15,229 nucleotides of DNA from an uncultured Planctomycetaceae bacterium (GTDB lineage: Bacteria; Planctomycetota; Planctomycetia; Pirellulales; UBA1268), in assembly GCA_937900985.1 (NCBI GenBank), contig CALCGM010000487.1, positions 1 through 15,229 on the forward strand, written 5' to 3'. The notes beneath the pieces were generated by a model. It searched no databases. It was not told the origin of the DNA and saw only the letters and a program-made list of their open reading frames with translations. This document shows positions 14,399 to 15,229 of this stretch, one piece after another; positions within the stretch are counted from its first letter, which is position 1, and every line of letters starts with the position of its first letter. The position numbers were made by a program, and so were the translations under genes.

Positions 14399-15229
14399 CT
14401 ACACGCCCGCAGGAACCGCCCAGTGGTCCGCTCGATAGCGACGTCGGATCTCCGCGTTGGCCTCGCTGTCATCGATCACTGCTTCCGCCACCGGATCAAA
14501 CATCAGCGTGCGACCGTGCCGGCAGGCGATATTGCCGAGGTGCACCAGCGCCGCGGAACGATGGCCCTCCTCGATGTCGGCATGCGGGCGGCCGCCATCC
14601 CGAATGCAGGTGAGGAAGTTGTCGTAGTGGGGCGGCAAGCTGAAGGAACCCTCCGCCTGATCGACCAGCTTGTTGCGTTCGCCGTAGAGCTGCCAGCCGC
14701 TCTTTTTGCCAAGCACGAGCATGCCCTTGGTGCCATAGAAGGCATTCCCATTCTCGTGGCCTTCCTGCACGTAGGGCGACCAGTCGCGCTGCTCGAAGAT
14801 CAGCTGCTTCGTGCCCACCGTCTCCGGTGTTGACCATTCATAGATGCAGTACTGCGTGTCGGGATACTGCTGGTCGTCGTCTACGGCATACAGGCCGCCC
14901 AGCCCGGCCACTCGATCCGGATGCCGATCCACATCCAGCCCCCAGCGGGCGATGTCGATCTCATGCACACCGTCGTTGCCGATGTCACCGCAGCCATAGT
15001 TTTGCCAAAACCGCCAGATGCCGTGCAGCAGGTTGGCCTGATACGGCTGCCAGACTGCCGGCCCCACCCAGGCGTCGTAGTCGAGCACTGCCGGTGGGTC
15101 GGTCGGCTGCTGCCGGCCGAGACTGTTCCGCCGCTGACTGTTCCAGGCCTTGGCCACGAGCACCTCGCCGATCGCCCCATCGTGTAGCAGCTGCATCGCC
15201 TGCCGCACATGGGCTGTGCTCCGGGACTG
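14399..15229 (-). CDS. Gfo/Idh/MocA-family oxidoreductase, C-terminal part (5' end outside window)
   Basis: NAD(P)-dependent sugar or cyclitol dehydrogenase family. The frame is open to the right edge (QSRSTAHVRQAMQLLHDGAI), so the GTG at 15208 is internal and the Rossmann NAD-binding domain lies outside. About 276 residues are seen. They carry the substrate-domain marks: GEVLVAKAWNSQRR, RFWQNYGCGDIGNDGVHEID then IARWGL (the conserved G-x-H-x-x-D histidine/aspartate motif), YGTKGMLVLGKKSGW and the terminal SLPPHYDNFLTCIRDGGRPH. It converges on the DUF6807 gene with 61 bp between stops. Likely role is oxidation or epimerisation of released sugars; the substrate is unknown. Confidence 0.92.
   Translation of the reverse strand, partial: QSRSTAHVRQAMQLLHDGAIGEVLVAKAWNSQRRNSLGRQQPTDPPAVLDYDAWVGPAVWQPYQANLLHGIWRFWQNYGCGDIGNDGVHEIDIARWGLDVDRHPDRVAGLGGLYAVDDDQQYPDTQYCIYEWSTPETVGTKQLIFEQRDWSPYVQEGHENGNAFYGTKGMLVLGKKSGWQLYGERNKLVDQAEGSFSLPPHYDNFLTCIRDGGRPHADIEEGHRSAALVHLGNIACRHGRTLMFDPVAEAVIDDSEANAEIRRRYRADHWAVPAGV

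Overview
The window looks like a high-GC planctomycete (Pirellulales-like) chromosome segment. The evidence is the gene content: two formylglycine-type sulfatase genes, a DUF6807 (PmoA-like) secreted protein, a Gfo/Idh/MocA oxidoreductase, a GH43 arabinanase, and the start of a planctomycete-style ECF sigma factor. This is inferred from families; no rRNA or other taxonomic marker is present.

Layout, left to right. (1) 1-533: 3' half of a malate dehydrogenase gene (+). (2) 555-2057: complete secreted sulfatase (-). (3) 2193-3637: a promoter followed by a two-gene AbiEii/AbiEi toxin-antitoxin module (+), with the toxin gene first. (4) 3724-5862: a second toxin-antitoxin module, MntA/HepT, transcribed on the minus strand and running into an MFS transporter gene. 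(5) 5996-7494: a gene graveyard on the minus strand, in which an ECF sigma-factor start, a YHYH-domain segment and a sulfatase C-terminal half are joined end to end, with one extra frameshift. (6) 7551-8644: a 17-bp perfect palindrome and a secreted GH43 endo-arabinanase (+). (7) 9064-10518: a visibly AT-richer gene for a 484-residue protein that I do not recognise. (8) 10613-10933: a decayed IS66-type TnpB remnant (-). (9) 11113-11775: a thiol-peroxidase-like protein lacking both canonical redox cysteines (-). (10) 11993-13062: a GNAT acetyltransferase gene followed by a YdcZ/DUF606 membrane protein gene (-). (11) 13255-14337: a secreted DUF6807 protein (+), convergent with (12) a Gfo/Idh/MocA oxidoreductase (14399 to the right edge, -).

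How the genes fit together. Sulfatase, GH43 arabinanase, DUF6807 protein and Gfo/Idh/MocA oxidoreductase are the usual planctomycete equipment for degrading sulfated or plant/algal polysaccharides, but here they are scattered rather than arranged in one operon. Between them sits accessory DNA: two unrelated toxin-antitoxin modules that both use a minimal nucleotidyltransferase fold, a chimera formed by deletions, an orphan gene and an IS remnant. No complete new system can be demonstrated. The best leads are the orphan gene at 9064-10518, the cysteine-less Tpx, the sigma/YHYH/sulfatase chimera, and the MFS gene tied to the MntA/HepT module.
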